Shown here: piece by piece, positions 31,483 to 39,755 of the stretch
Position numbering within the stretch: the stretch's first letter is position 1
How the letters are laid out: every line of letters starts with the position of its first letter
Source of the DNA: Chloroflexi bacterium HGW-Chloroflexi-10
Lineage (GTDB): Bacteria > Chloroflexota > Anaerolineae > Anaerolineales > Anaerolineaceae
NCBI GenBank assembly: GCA_002840755.1
Contig: PHBZ01000043.1
Coordinates: 1-45,931, forward strand
Direction of reading: 5' to 3'
Length of the DNA: 45,931 nt
Position numbers and translations under genes: made by a program
Notes under the pieces: generated by a model
Told to the model about the DNA's origin: nothing
What the model saw: only the letters and a program-made list of their open reading frames with translations
The model's database searches: none

Positions 31483-32757
31483 ATGCAAAATCTGGTGGAA
31501 CCAATTTTAAATCGTTTACAACAACATAATATTCCCGGTTTAAATATTGGCGAAAATATGATCTTTCCTTATTACGAAGGGCTTTCACTGGTAAATCTGC
31601 CATCCAGTATATGCAGTTTGTTAAACATTCCTTCTTTTGGTGCCCAGGCGTTGGATGATCAAATTATGAATACATTGGGTGGGCCCTATGAAAATGTTAT
31701 TTTTCTATTGGCCGATGGTGTGCGGTTTGATTTTTTTCAAACTTATCTGGATTCGCGTGCCTGGAAAGGTTTTCAATCCCAGGCTGTTTTCAGCCCATTA
31801 ACCAGCATTACGCCAAGCACCACTGCGGCAGCGCTGACCACTTTGTGGACAGGTCGAAACGCGGCTGAGCACGGAATTTTGGGATATGAAGTCTGGCTAC
31901 GGGAGTATGGCATGATTGCGAATATGATCATGCATTCGGCTTTTACCTTTCAGGGTGATGTAGGCGGTTTACAGCGGGCTGGTTTTGACCCGGCTACCTT
32001 CTTGCCAGTTCCCACAATGGGACCGCACATGCAACAGCATGGCATCGAAACTTTTGCTCTGCAGCATATCTCCATTGCTTATTCCGGATTATCAAAAATG
32101 CTTTTTCCAGGTGTGGAAATTGTTTCTTATCGTTCTAATGCTGACTTGTTTGTAAGCCTTGAGCATTTGTATGAAAAACAACGTGGAAAACGTACCTACA
32201 CTTATGTGTATTGGGAAACGATTGATACTCTTTCACATCGTTATGGTCATCAGGATGAACGTAACCGGCGGGAATTTGAATTGTTCAGTTTGGGGCTTAC
32301 CCGTGTGTTGGAGAATATTCGGCGACGTTCCAAAGGACGTACATTATTTATCCTGACTGCCGACCACGGGCATATCCAAACGCCGATATTACCGCGATAT
32401 GATCTGAACCGTTATCCAGAGATTAACCGCAAGCTGGTTATGGTGCCTACCGGTGAAAATCGGCTGCCTTACCTTTTCCCACGCATTGGTTACGAACAGG
32501 AAGTGTTGGATTTATTCACGCATCATTTCCAACAGGATTTTTTGCCCATTCGCTCACAGGATGCCATTACAAAAGGTTTGTTTGGACAGGGTGTGCATCA
32601 TCCCATGCTGGCAGACCGCCTGGGAGATTGGATCCTTTCCCCTCAGGGGAATGCCTATTTGTGGTGGTGGTGGCAAAAAGAAAATCCCTTGCTTGGACGA
32701 CACGGTGGACTCTCGGCGGAGGAAATGCTGGTGCCCTTCTTTGCAACGGTGCTATAA
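31483..32757 (+). CDS. Alkaline-phosphatase-superfamily protein (PglZ/NPP-like phosphodiesterase)
   Basis: The 424-residue protein belongs to the metal-dependent alkaline phosphatase superfamily, nucleotide pyrophosphatase/phosphodiesterase or PglZ branch. It shows the first metal-ligand strand NVIFLLADGVRFDF, the nucleophile region SITPSTTAAALTTLWTG with the catalytic Thr, GHQDERNRREFE, FILTADHGHIQTP with metal-binding Asp-His, and a C-terminal GRHGGLSAEEMLVPF common in PglZ-like proteins. No signal peptide is seen, so it is likely cytoplasmic. The substrate (nucleotide, phospholipid or phosphonate diester) is not determined. I use the ATG at 31483 with TTGGAGT upstream; the TTG four codons earlier lies inside that ribosome site. 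There are no BREX or similar defence genes nearby. Confidence 0.86.
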   Translation: MQNLVEPILNRLQQHNIPGLNIGENMIFPYYEGLSLVNLPSSICSLLNIPSFGAQALDDQIMNTLGGPYENVIFLLADGVRFDFFQTYLDSRAWKGFQSQAVFSPLTSITPSTTAAALTTLWTGRNAAEHGILGYEVWLREYGMIANMIMHSAFTFQGDVGGLQRAGFDPATFLPVPTMGPHMQQHGIETFALQHISIAYSGLSKMLFPGVEIVSYRSNADLFVSLEHLYEKQRGKRTYTYVYWETIDTLSHRYGHQDERNRREFELFSLGLTRVLENIRRRSKGRTLFILTADHGHIQTPILPRYDLNRYPEINRKLVMVPTGENRLPYLFPRIGYEQEVLDLFTHHFQQDFLPIRSQDAITKGLFGQGVHHPMLADRLGDWILSPQGNAYLWWWWQKENPLLGRHGGLSAEEMLVPFFATVL

Positions 32758-33005
32758 AACTTCAGGATACACCTGCACATTACTACTTTCTGAAACCCCA
32801 CCGATTCATATAAGCGGCAGGCTGTATCATGCTTGTTATCGGTTTTCCATACGGATCGAGCGAGCGCCGGCTTTGTGCAGCCGACGAATGCAAATGGTCA
32901 GGGATAATCCAGCAACCGCAGATTCTCTTGGGATACAGGAGGTGAGTTTTTGCATCGCAGTTTGATCCTGCGGCGTTTGCTAATTTCGAAGGAAGAGTGA
33001 AACAT

Positions 33006-33389
33006 TCATCCCGAAATATATTCCATGGGGAAGATGTTTTGCGTTTCAATGGCATTTAATCCAACCCAGCGACCTTGTTGATTCTGATTACCCAGTGAAG
33101 TGTGTGCAGCGCATTGGCAGGAGGTTTTATCCGGCTGCGGGCAGGTTGTGATTTGGTGGTGAAGGTTCTTCCAAGTATCCTCCGAAACGTAATAACCGGC
33201 GTGATCAGAACTTTCACTGTTTAGTGCGCCGCGTCGTGATTCTTCATAAATTGCAACTGCTTGAAATGCACAAATTTCACATTTCACCAATTGCAGCACA
33301 ATATCATCCGAGCGACTGTCGGATGGCAGGGATATGGATGCAGTAATCCCGAGGTGACAGGTGCGGCATTCCGGGCAGAAAAAAGCCAT
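33006..33389 (-). CDS. Cys-rich putative zinc-binding protein
   Basis: I recognise no named family. The 127-residue product begins FFCPECRTCHLGIT, a zinc-ribbon-like knuckle, with a partner pair VKCEICAFQAVAIYEESRRG, and then a second Cys/His group (TTCPQPDKTSCQCAAHTSLG, about 83-102). Nine Cys and several His suggest two structural zinc sites. The short AIYEESRRGAL segment is reminiscent of small bacterial zinc-ribbon proteins of unknown role. A minus-strand TATAAT near 33410 and AAAGGA seven bases before the ATG support expression. The 248 bases downstream, toward the phosphatase gene, hold no gene I can support. Confidence 0.65.
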   Translation of the reverse strand: MAFFCPECRTCHLGITASISLPSDSRSDDIVLQLVKCEICAFQAVAIYEESRRGALNSESSDHAGYYVSEDTWKNLHHQITTCPQPDKTSCQCAAHTSLGNQNQQGRWVGLNAIETQNIFPMEYISG

Positions 33390-33509
33390 TGTTGTTCCTT
33401 TATTTAATTATATCCGGATATTGGCGGCAGGCTCTTTGCATAGATTTTTGTATTATTTCAGATTGGTAAAACTGCCAAGAGTTGTAAAAAAGAGGAACAC
33501 CAGCAGCTC

Positions 33510-33813
33510 CTTTCCCTCACAAAAAAACGTTCGGGACAAGTGACAATCGGGACCTATGGCGTTCGGAGCGCTACGCGTCGGGACAATGCCCTCAATTGGC
33601 TGAGGGACGAGGCGTCGGGTGTTGTACGGGCGGAGAAAATTCTTCCAGCCTCGCCCGTACGGGTTGTGTTTCACCTTTAATTAGCAGCTCACCCTTGTCC
33701 AAGTGCGGAGGAGCGCATTGCGTATTCGTTTTTCGTTTCTTTCCTTCACAAAAAGACGCTCAGGACAACGTTACTACGTCTCCATCGCTTCGCTCGGAGC
33801 GCTTTGCGTCGGA
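33510..33813. repeat. Diverged direct repeat, two copies about 229 bp apart
   Basis: A segment of about 73-75 bp occurs at 33510-33582 and again at 33739-33813. Shared blocks include CTTTCC.TCACAAAAA.ACG, GGACAA and TCGGAGCGCT..GCGTCGG. A shorter unit, GAGCGCATTGCGTATTCG near 33710, recurs as AGAGCGTTGTGTATTCG near 33813. Reading frames across the copies are broken or unsupported. The G+C content is locally raised over neighbouring AT-rich DNA, which suggests decayed mobile or dispersed-repeat DNA. Confidence 0.6.
33624..33660. repeat. Short MITE-like inverted repeat
   Basis: GTACGGGCG (33624-33632) and its complement CGCCCGTAC (33652-33660) flank a 19-base centre. A second small inverted repeat (CCCTCA/TGAGGG, 33589-33606) lies just upstream. 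Such GC-rich palindromes are typical of dispersed intergenic repeats. No target duplication could be established. Confidence 0.5.
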
Positions 33814-34187
33814 GAGCGTTGTGTATTCGTAAAAAAAAATCCAATCGGAACGAATGTATTTTTGGAAAACGACCGGCATGGGTGGGTGATGCTTTCAGTG
33901 GAATAACAGATATGGTGTTATTTTGTCGGTAAAGTGCCGGTATTCGTTTTGGAACGAATAGGAACGAATGGGTAACAAAGATTTTATGTGCATCAAGTGG
34001 TATGAGGTTGTTAAAGTTCAAATTGTTATAATGGTGAAAGCAGACCTGGCGTAAGGATAGGGCGATATTTTTTTAACGGTGATTTGCTTTTTGCCACGTC
34101 CTTTTAGGTCACAATGGTATGTGATAGAACTATTTTAGAATAAAAGTTCTATTAAGTCAAGCTTTTTATTAGTGAAAAAATCCGGGT
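33814..34187. other. Gene-free AT-rich stretch with short repeats
   Basis: GGAACGAATG-type units occur three times between 33847 and 33980, with one forming TTCGTTTTGGAACGAA. A TATAAT hexamer lies near 34027. A perfect eight-base-pair inverted repeat (ATAGAACT, 34124-34131, with AGTTCTAT, 34145-34152) could be an operator or weak terminator. No gene is supported. Confidence 0.4.
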
Positions 34188-34358
34188 ATGGCACACGATC
34201 AATGCATAGAGATGGGTGAGGCAGTGGATGTTGGACCGGTAAGGATGCTTGATTTGGCCACGGCCGTACTCTTCCGGGCGTATTTGAAAGTCCGTGGATT
34301 AACAAATAATGATCCCGAAAATGTTACAATCGTAGACATCAGTCAAGCCTGTAATTGA
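34188..34358 (+). CDS. Small ORF of unknown function (possible gene remnant)
   Basis: An intact 56-codon frame starts MAHDQCIEMGEAVDVG and continues with MLDLATAVLFRAYLKVRG and VTIVDISQACN. The amino-acid composition is protein-like (amphipathic helix, then a beta-like strand) rather than random. No clear Shine-Dalgarno precedes the ATG. It lies in a gene-poor region after decayed repeats and before the alpha/beta hydrolase, and could be a remnant of a larger gene. I recognise no family. Confidence 0.3.
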   Translation: MAHDQCIEMGEAVDVGPVRMLDLATAVLFRAYLKVRGLTNNDPENVTIVDISQACN

Positions 34359-34395
34359 AGAAGAACCATGACTCAATTGACAGGTGACGGGTGCC

Positions 34396-34518
34396 ATGAT
34401 TATTGGCGGTGGCGCGCCAGCGGCAATTATTAAAACCTGGTTGATAACCTCTGAGGCCATTCAAACCATTGATTTTTTAAGCATACAGTCACTTAAACTA
34501 ATGAAGGAGAAGATATGA
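34396..34518 (+). CDS. Forty-codon ORF overlapping the hydrolase start
   Basis: The frame MIIGGGAPAAIIKTWL... ends with TGA at 34516-34518, overlapping the ATG of the hydrolase (34515) in an ATGA junction. The hydrolase ribosome site AAGGAG lies within its last codons. The overlap suggests translational coupling, but there is no good ribosome site of its own, so it may be chance or a gene remnant. Confidence 0.2.
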   Translation: MIIGGGAPAAIIKTWLITSEAIQTIDFLSIQSLKLMKEKI

Positions 34519-35168
34519 AATCAGAGAAACTGAATATCGGCGGTTATCAAGGATTACCTGTTCCAAATACTTTTTTCCGACAGGAAAATCCTGATAACAC
34601 ACACCTGGCAATTGTTTTCCCCGGGTTAAACTACAGTTCCAAAATGCCCGGATTATATTATCCCTGGCAGTTGATGCGTTCGAAGGGAGCAGATGTGCTG
34701 CTGGTTGAATACCAATACAACACATCTGAATTTCAATCTCTTCCGAGCAATATCCAGGATGAATGGATCAAAACAGACGCAGAGGCAGTTTACAAGATCG
34801 GCTCAGCCCTGAGAGACTATACTCAAATTACGTTGATTGGCAAATCCATTGGTACTTTAGCATTAGGGCATTTATTAGAATCCCAGTCTGATTTGCGCAG
34901 CGCCAATTGGGTGTGGTTAACACCCATTCTGACGAATAAGCCTTTATTAAAACAATTGCTGGCGATTCCGCATCGTGGTTTGTTTGTAATCGGGACAGCG
35001 GACAGGTATTACGATCCGGCTGTACTGGCCCAGCTTGAATGGAGTGGGGGTAGTCAGAGCCTGGTGCTGCCGGGGGCTGATCATGGGTTTGAGATTCCCG
35101 GAAAACCATTGGAATCACTGCGATTGCTGCAGCGAATGGTGGAAGAGTTGAACGAATTTATCGCGTAA
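34515..35168 (+). CDS. Alpha/beta hydrolase
   Basis: The 217-residue product has an alpha/beta-hydrolase fold with a catalytic triad visible in order: nucleophile Ser in GKSIGT (near 116), Asp in GTADRYYDP (near 163) and His in GADHGFEIPG (near 192). The oxyanion region AIVFPGLNYSSKMPGLYYP is near the N-terminus. It resembles small dienelactone-hydrolase-like or BAAT-like esterases of unknown substrate. No signal peptide or lid domain is seen, and the length is on the short side. GAAGGAG lies six bases before the ATG. It ends at a bidirectional terminator facing a convergent membrane-protein gene. Confidence 0.85.
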   Translation: MKSEKLNIGGYQGLPVPNTFFRQENPDNTHLAIVFPGLNYSSKMPGLYYPWQLMRSKGADVLLVEYQYNTSEFQSLPSNIQDEWIKTDAEAVYKIGSALRDYTQITLIGKSIGTLALGHLLESQSDLRSANWVWLTPILTNKPLLKQLLAIPHRGLFVIGTADRYYDPAVLAQLEWSGGSQSLVLPGADHGFEIPGKPLESLRLLQRMVEELNEFIA

Positions 35169-35172
35169 AAAA

Positions 35173-35202
35173 AGCCGGTGAATTCCACCGGCTCTGTTTT
35201 TT
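35173..35202. terminator. Bidirectional terminator between convergent genes
   Basis: An eight-base-pair AGCCGGTG/CACCGGCT stem (35173-35180 with 35186-35193), preceded by A7 and followed by CTG and T7, lies only a few bases from both stop codons. Confidence 0.88.
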
Positions 35203-35204
35203 TA

Positions 35205-36608
35205 TTACCCAACCTCGGGTATCATGACCACGCGCTTGCGAGCCTGATAGGTGTACCATATCGCGCCCAATCCGACGAGTGTAATGGCGAGGCTGACTAA
35301 CCATCCGAATAAAGGAATGGTGTTGACCAATACGAAAACCGTGATCCCGGCAAAGAGGGGCAATATGCTGTGGAATTCCTTACCAGGGAAGAGGCTGTTC
35401 AGCAACAGACCACCTAACCAACCGGATACAACCAGTTTACTGCCATAAACAACCAGCAGGCTGAAACCCACCAGTATCCAGACCAGGGTGCTGGAACCCA
35501 ATGCGAAGAATGTGCGGCTCAGGCTACCCAAGGTGAATATTCCCAAAAGGATGGATAGGAAAAGTACCAATCCAAATATTACGAAGGCACCAATATAGAC
35601 AGCGATCAGGCTGAGAAGACCTACACCGGCAGTATGGAATGGCTTAACCGCTACCTGCTTTGAGGCATCTTTCAATAATCCTGGCAGCAGCCACCAAGCC
35701 AGGGCACCCAGCAGCAGCAGGCTGACCCACAGGCGGACAGCGCGGAGTATGCGATTCTGGAAAACATTTGGCACAGTGATGTTGATTTCGGCAGGTTCTC
35801 CGGCTTGTCCGTCCGGTGAGGGAGTTTTGAAGATCACACCGCCAATAGGAAGCGATTTAAATGCCTCGTCAAGCTGCCTGGAACTGGTGTATGTTAACTG
35901 TCCTTTAATTTCAGCTTGTTCTCCAATGCGTAAACCAGGATTGATTGCCTCGGGGATGTTGTACTCACTCATATAAGGCATCCAGTATTGGGTCGCATCC
36001 GGGTTTGCTTCCACATCTACAGCAACTTCTACATTGCCACCAATTTTACCGTTTAATTCCAGGGCCGCACCACCTACGCGTACGTCCTGACCAATCGATC
36101 CGTTTAAAATGGTCTGGTAGCCACCGGCATACAGGTTCCGGGTAATGTCAGTTTTAGGAGCGGTTTGCAAATGGAAACCCCCAAAGAAGAGGTTGCTGCC
36201 GACCCGGGCCGTATCACTCATATCCAGCGTAGCCCCACCTACAAACAGACTACGTCCTATGGCCGTGTTTACAGTCACGTTTTGTCCGCCCACAAAAACA
36301 TTGCCACTCAGCACAGCTCCTTCTTCCAGATGAATAGTGCGCGCAAAAAGAACGGCATCGTCATCAATTTGTGCACCGTCGCGAATGGTGATGGTCTCAG
36401 CTGCAGCAAAAAGCATGCCATGGATGGTACCTTCGACGATGACTTCGTTACCCTCTAAAAAGAGATCGTTAAAAATTTCTTCTTCAGGGCCAACAATACC
36501 ATCTCCGTTCGCGCTGTCAGCCTGAACAACGCCGGCAGAAATGGATAATGCTGTAAAAATAAGTGCTATCAATAAACATACTGTGAGAAACCGAACAGAA
36601 ACTTTCAT
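35205..36608 (-). CDS. Secreted bactofilin-like repeat protein with C-terminal membrane domain
   Basis: The 467-residue protein has an N-terminal signal peptide (about 1-30, cleavage near VVQA-DS). A repeat region (about 45-200) with hydrophobic/Gly turns such as GNEVIVEGTIHGMLFAAAET, LSGNVFVGGQNVTV and IGQDVRVGGAALELNG matches the polymer-forming bactofilin beta-helix, here placed outside the membrane. After a spacer there are about four to five transmembrane helices (about 290-455). Normal bactofilins are short and cytoplasmic, so this fused secreted form is a distinct architecture. GGAGGTG precedes the ATG. The function may be envelope scaffolding; this is inference. Confidence 0.8.
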   Translation of the reverse strand: MKVSVRFLTVCLLIALIFTALSISAGVVQADSANGDGIVGPEEEIFNDLFLEGNEVIVEGTIHGMLFAAAETITIRDGAQIDDDAVLFARTIHLEEGAVLSGNVFVGGQNVTVNTAIGRSLFVGGATLDMSDTARVGSNLFFGGFHLQTAPKTDITRNLYAGGYQTILNGSIGQDVRVGGAALELNGKIGGNVEVAVDVEANPDATQYWMPYMSEYNIPEAINPGLRIGEQAEIKGQLTYTSSRQLDEAFKSLPIGGVIFKTPSPDGQAGEPAEINITVPNVFQNRILRAVRLWVSLLLLGALAWWLLPGLLKDASKQVAVKPFHTAGVGLLSLIAVYIGAFVIFGLVLFLSILLGIFTLGSLSRTFFALGSSTLVWILVGFSLLVVYGSKLVVSGWLGGLLLNSLFPGKEFHSILPLFAGITVFVLVNTIPLFGWLVSLAITLVGLGAIWYTYQARKRVVMIPEVG

Positions 36609-36704
36609 TTCACCTCCAAAATTACTATAATAGCGTGTGTCAATTCAATAAAGCGTGGCAAAAATTATAATAAGTTACGTTTCTTTGTATCATCTCAATA
36701 AAGC

Positions 36705-36759
36705 GGGGTTGGGAGGTGTTTTGGTCGGGCAATTTACCCGTCCAAAACACCTGAACCCC
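36705..36759. repeat. Long intergenic hairpin (REP/MITE-like) flanked by short repeats
   Basis: GGGGTT, an 11-base AGGTGTTTTGG arm and CGGG pair with their complements around loop CAATTTA, for 21 base pairs with small interruptions. The unit AATAAAGCG occurs at both 36646-36654 and 36696-36704, and TACGTTTCTTT occurs on both sides (near 36676 and 36773). The hairpin lies in a gene-free region between the bactofilin-like gene and the large operon. Confidence 0.6.
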
Positions 36760-36865
36760 AATTAATGAAAAGATACGTTTCTTTTTTATTTTATCTCCAG
36801 AAACAGGGATACCGTAAAAATATTTGATCCGTTTCTATATACGCAAACATCCTGTTGAAAGTTGC

Positions 36866-36899
36866 AAAAAAAAATCAGCACCATATCACAGCACCGATT
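36866..36899 (-). terminator. Intrinsic terminator of the M42-SBP operon
   Basis: A nine-pair stem with three G-U pairs (36873-36881 with 36891-36899) is followed on the minus strand by a nine-T run (36874-36866). It lies about 65 bases after the last gene of the operon. Confidence 0.7.
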
Positions 36900-36962
36900 T
36901 TTTTAATCTTACTCTATTGGGAGTAGTTTTTAAGCGCGCGCCTGTTCCTTTTCTTATTTCTT

Positions 36963-37358
36963 TTATTGAGTTTCCCTCGGAATTTTCAGTTCGTCCTGAC
37001 TGTAGGCTTGATTGAACGGCATTTCATCCAAATCCTGACGAAGGGCATGAATAGATACACCAATGATAATTAATACCAGGACGACACAACCTAACAGAAT
37101 GCCATTGGTTTGCATCCAGCTAGTGGGGACATCCAGCGGCTGCAGGTTGACCAGCAATTGATCTTCCGGAGCAGTATTTTGCAATGGGGCGTGCATAACT
37201 CCTGCCCGCTTAAAGTTCATTGCAGCTGCTTGCGGCACCGGTTCACCCCATGTCAGCGCCATTGTGAAAATCAATACCGTAGAAAGGAGCAACATTAGCC
37301 GGCTATTTAACCATTCCGGTTTGCTTTCTATGAATTCTCTAAATTTCTTTTTAACCAT
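36963..37358 (-). CDS. Small two-helix membrane protein
   Basis: No family was recognised. The 131-residue protein has a basic N-terminus (MVKKKFREF), one hydrophobic helix (about 20-37, LMLLLSTVLIFTMALTW), an extracytoplasmic segment of about 45 residues, a second helix (about 86-105, GILLGCVVLVLIIIGVS) and an acidic C-terminal tail. It is the last gene of the operon, five bases after the solute-binding lipoprotein stop, without a clear Shine-Dalgarno, so translation is probably coupled. It might anchor or partner the lipoprotein. A TTG one codon upstream (37361) is a less likely start. Confidence 0.65.
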   Translation of the reverse strand: MVKKKFREFIESKPEWLNSRLMLLLSTVLIFTMALTWGEPVPQAAAMNFKRAGVMHAPLQNTAPEDQLLVNLQPLDVPTSWMQTNGILLGCVVLVLIIIGVSIHALRQDLDEMPFNQAYSQDELKIPRETQ

Positions 37359-37363
37359 CAAGA

Positions 37364-38728
37364 TTATTGATTTCCTATCTTGTCCAATACTGCTTGCGCA
37401 GCAATGGTTGCTGTGGTCTTTCCGGAGATTACTTGCAGCAAAAGATCCTGCAATACAGGGCCAAAGGTAGCAATTACCTCATTGCTGGGTTTAGCCTGGG
37501 CAGAGAGAGCAACCTGTCCAAGCAGTAAAGTCAAACTTGAGTCATTCCAACCCTGCAAACTGGATGGACGTACTGGCAGGTATCCAGCCTGCGGTGTCCA
37601 AAGGGTTAAAAATTCCGGTGCTGTCAGAAATTCAGCTAATTGTACTGAGGAGGACTGAGCATTTGGGTCAGGCTCGGTGAGACACCATACCCAACCATCT
37701 GCCAACGTGACGGGGTTTTCCCCAATTGCTGGAAATGAAACCCCAATAGTATCCTCCTGTGTGTTTTGCAAGAGACGTGAACTCCATGTGACAACCCAAT
37801 TTGCCCGTAATTCATTGTAAGTGGTCCAGGCATCGGCATCATTTTGTAATTGAGTAATCCACAACGGATATGCCCCTAATTGGCTGCCGTTTTCATAGAT
37901 TTGAAAGATTTTAGTGAGCAGTTCCAGATCTAATGGAGGCAGGCGCTGCGCATTTTCCAGTTTGCCACCAGCGGATTCGTACATGTTTATAGTAATCAAT
38001 GCCTGGAGATCGGCTGCCGGGATAGAAAGTGGTTCGCCACGACGCAAGATATCATCCCAATTTACCGGTGCTTTGCCAATGAGGGCTGGGCGATATAAAA
38101 GCATTAAGGCATCACCAGCAAAGGGCAGACCATAACTACTGCCACCCCACGTTGTGAGTTGGCGCGCATAATTATACCAATCAGGATGTTCGATTGCCCC
38201 GGTGAAAGGTTCCATAGGGAAAATTAATTTACGGGTTACTGCACTTTGTACGTCCGAACGCGGCAATAAAACGAGGGAAGGCATAGCCGCCTGGGCGGCG
38301 CTATTGGTAACTGCGAGAGCTTCAAGCATACCACTGGGACCACTGGCAGCTTTAATCCGTACATTAATAAATACATCCCGTTCATTGGTTGTGAAAGCAT
38401 TCAAGCGATCACGAAGTAGTTGCGCTTCCGGAGTATCCGCCTGAGGATCGAATTGAGGCGGTACCCAAACGATTAACTCTAACGGACCAGCCGGAATTTC
38501 TGCGGTGGGCGTTGGAGGAGGTAGTGTTTCGGTTGATTCCACGGTTGGTGTCTGTGTATCAACAGGAAGGGTTTCCGTTTTCTGAAAGATTTCGGATTGT
38601 GCGATTTGATTGATCCATTGACGCGCGTCAGTGGAAAGATCACAGCCGCTTAAAACCAAAACAAAGCCAAAAACAATGGCAATGAAAAAAGATCGAAAAG
38701 ACGGCTGGAGGAGAGACTTTAATTTCAT
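37364..38728 (-). CDS. Extracellular solute-binding lipoprotein (family 1-like)
   Basis: The 454-residue protein has a signal peptide with lipobox VLSGC, a Thr/Pro/Glu-rich spacer (about 45-80), and a periplasmic-binding-protein fold resembling family 1 solute-binding proteins: LELIVWVPPQFDP at the N-lobe, MPSLVLLPRSDV, YGLPFAGDALMLLYRPALIG and NPVTLADGWVWCL. These usually deliver sugars or oligosaccharides to an ABC permease, but no permease or ATPase gene lies in the operon. The start overlaps the M42 stop by four bases (ATGA), showing tight coupling to the upstream peptidase gene. The ligand is unknown. Confidence 0.8.
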   Translation of the reverse strand: MKLKSLLQPSFRSFFIAIVFGFVLVLSGCDLSTDARQWINQIAQSEIFQKTETLPVDTQTPTVESTETLPPPTPTAEIPAGPLELIVWVPPQFDPQADTPEAQLLRDRLNAFTTNERDVFINVRIKAASGPSGMLEALAVTNSAAQAAMPSLVLLPRSDVQSAVTRKLIFPMEPFTGAIEHPDWYNYARQLTTWGGSSYGLPFAGDALMLLYRPALIGKAPVNWDDILRRGEPLSIPAADLQALITINMYESAGGKLENAQRLPPLDLELLTKIFQIYENGSQLGAYPLWITQLQNDADAWTTYNELRANWVVTWSSRLLQNTQEDTIGVSFPAIGENPVTLADGWVWCLTEPDPNAQSSSVQLAEFLTAPEFLTLWTPQAGYLPVRPSSLQGWNDSSLTLLLGQVALSAQAKPSNEVIATFGPVLQDLLLQVISGKTTATIAAQAVLDKIGNQ

Positions 38729-39723
38729 GCAAGAACAATTGGTTCACTGAGAAGTGATTTCAGTAATTGTACCGCGTTCTCTAAATCACGCGAATCGACC
38801 ATCTCTGAAGGAGAGTGAATGTAACGAGTTGGAATGGAAAGACAGCCAGCAGGCATTCCGGCGCGGGTAATTTGCATCGCTTTCGCATCGGTGGTACCAC
38901 CTAAAAGAATTTCCAGCTGATAGGGCAGATTGTTTTTCTGCGCACAGGTTACCATTGCATCCACCAGGCGCGGGTCGGCTAACATACCGCCGTCACGAAT
39001 TTTTATGGCTGGGCCTTTACCGAGGGAAACATCCATTTTCACGGAACGCGGGGTGTCACCGGTGCCGGTAACATCCACGGCAATACCCAGATCAGGGTCA
39101 ATGCCATAGGCAGCGGTTGTAGCTCCGCGCAGACCAACTTCTTCCTGGGTACTAAATACGAAAAAGAGTTCGTGAGGGCTATTTTTCAGACCGCGCATGG
39201 TTTCAATTAGCACGGCTGCGCAAACGCGGTCATCCATTGCTTTAGAGATCAGGCGGTTCCCCAAATCCTCGAAGGGACGGTCAAAAGCGGCCACATCACC
39301 AATTTTTACCGGGCTTTCGGCGTCACTACTGGCTCCGGTATCGATATACATCTGTTCGAAATTATGTACATTTCCGGGGTTGTCCAATCGTTCACCACCG
39401 ATAACACCAGCAGCGCCGTTCAAGAAACGGACGCGGCTGCCAAAACAAGTATGTGGGCGAACAGCACCAATGGTGGTGAAACGAGCGAAACCATTTTTAT
39501 CCACGTGGGTGACCATGATCCCGATTTCATCGATATGAGCGGAGAGCATAATCCGTAGGCCGTCCTTTTTTTTCTCACCCATGCGTACAATGAGGTTACC
39601 CATGGCATCCACACGTTGTTCATTGCCAAGACCTTTGATTTCGGTACGAACAACATCACGTATTTTGCTCTCATAGCCAGAAGGGCCAACAATTTCAACC
39701 AGTTTTTTTACTAATGATTTCAT
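38725..39723 (-). CDS. M42-family metallopeptidase (third in operon)
   Basis: The 332-residue product is an M42 (TET/FrvX-like) aminopeptidase, a cytoplasmic di-metal enzyme that usually forms a dodecameric tetrahedral shell trimming peptides. Ligands and catalytic residues are visible: SAHIDEIG (His, Asp), AMDDRVCAA (bridging Asp), STQEEVGLRGA (catalytic Glu and metal Glu), AVDVTGTGD (Asp) and TRYIHSPSE (His). The length is normal. It follows the AAC(3)-like gene by 32 bases and overlaps the lipoprotein gene. It is only moderately similar to the other two M42 genes of the operon, so specificity probably differs. Confidence 0.93.
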   Translation of the reverse strand: MKSLVKKLVEIVGPSGYESKIRDVVRTEIKGLGNEQRVDAMGNLIVRMGEKKKDGLRIMLSAHIDEIGIMVTHVDKNGFARFTTIGAVRPHTCFGSRVRFLNGAAGVIGGERLDNPGNVHNFEQMYIDTGASSDAESPVKIGDVAAFDRPFEDLGNRLISKAMDDRVCAAVLIETMRGLKNSPHELFFVFSTQEEVGLRGATTAAYGIDPDLGIAVDVTGTGDTPRSVKMDVSLGKGPAIKIRDGGMLADPRLVDAMVTCAQKNNLPYQLEILLGGTTDAKAMQITRAGMPAGCLSIPTRYIHSPSEMVDSRDLENAVQLLKSLLSEPIVLA

Positions 39724-39755
39724 GTATTACTCCTGTATAGGATAATTTTCTAAAA

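Noticed and set aside
31483..32757. A PglZ-like protein as evidence for a BREX-type phage defence system
   Set aside because: The neighbours are a phosphoribosyltransferase, a Cys-rich protein and repeats; no BrxC-, PglX- or BrxL-like genes are present, so a defence role is unsupported.
32783..33055. A 90-codon minus-strand frame overlapping the Cys-rich gene
   Set aside because: It overlaps the better-supported Cys-rich frame, has no ribosome site and no recognisable pattern.
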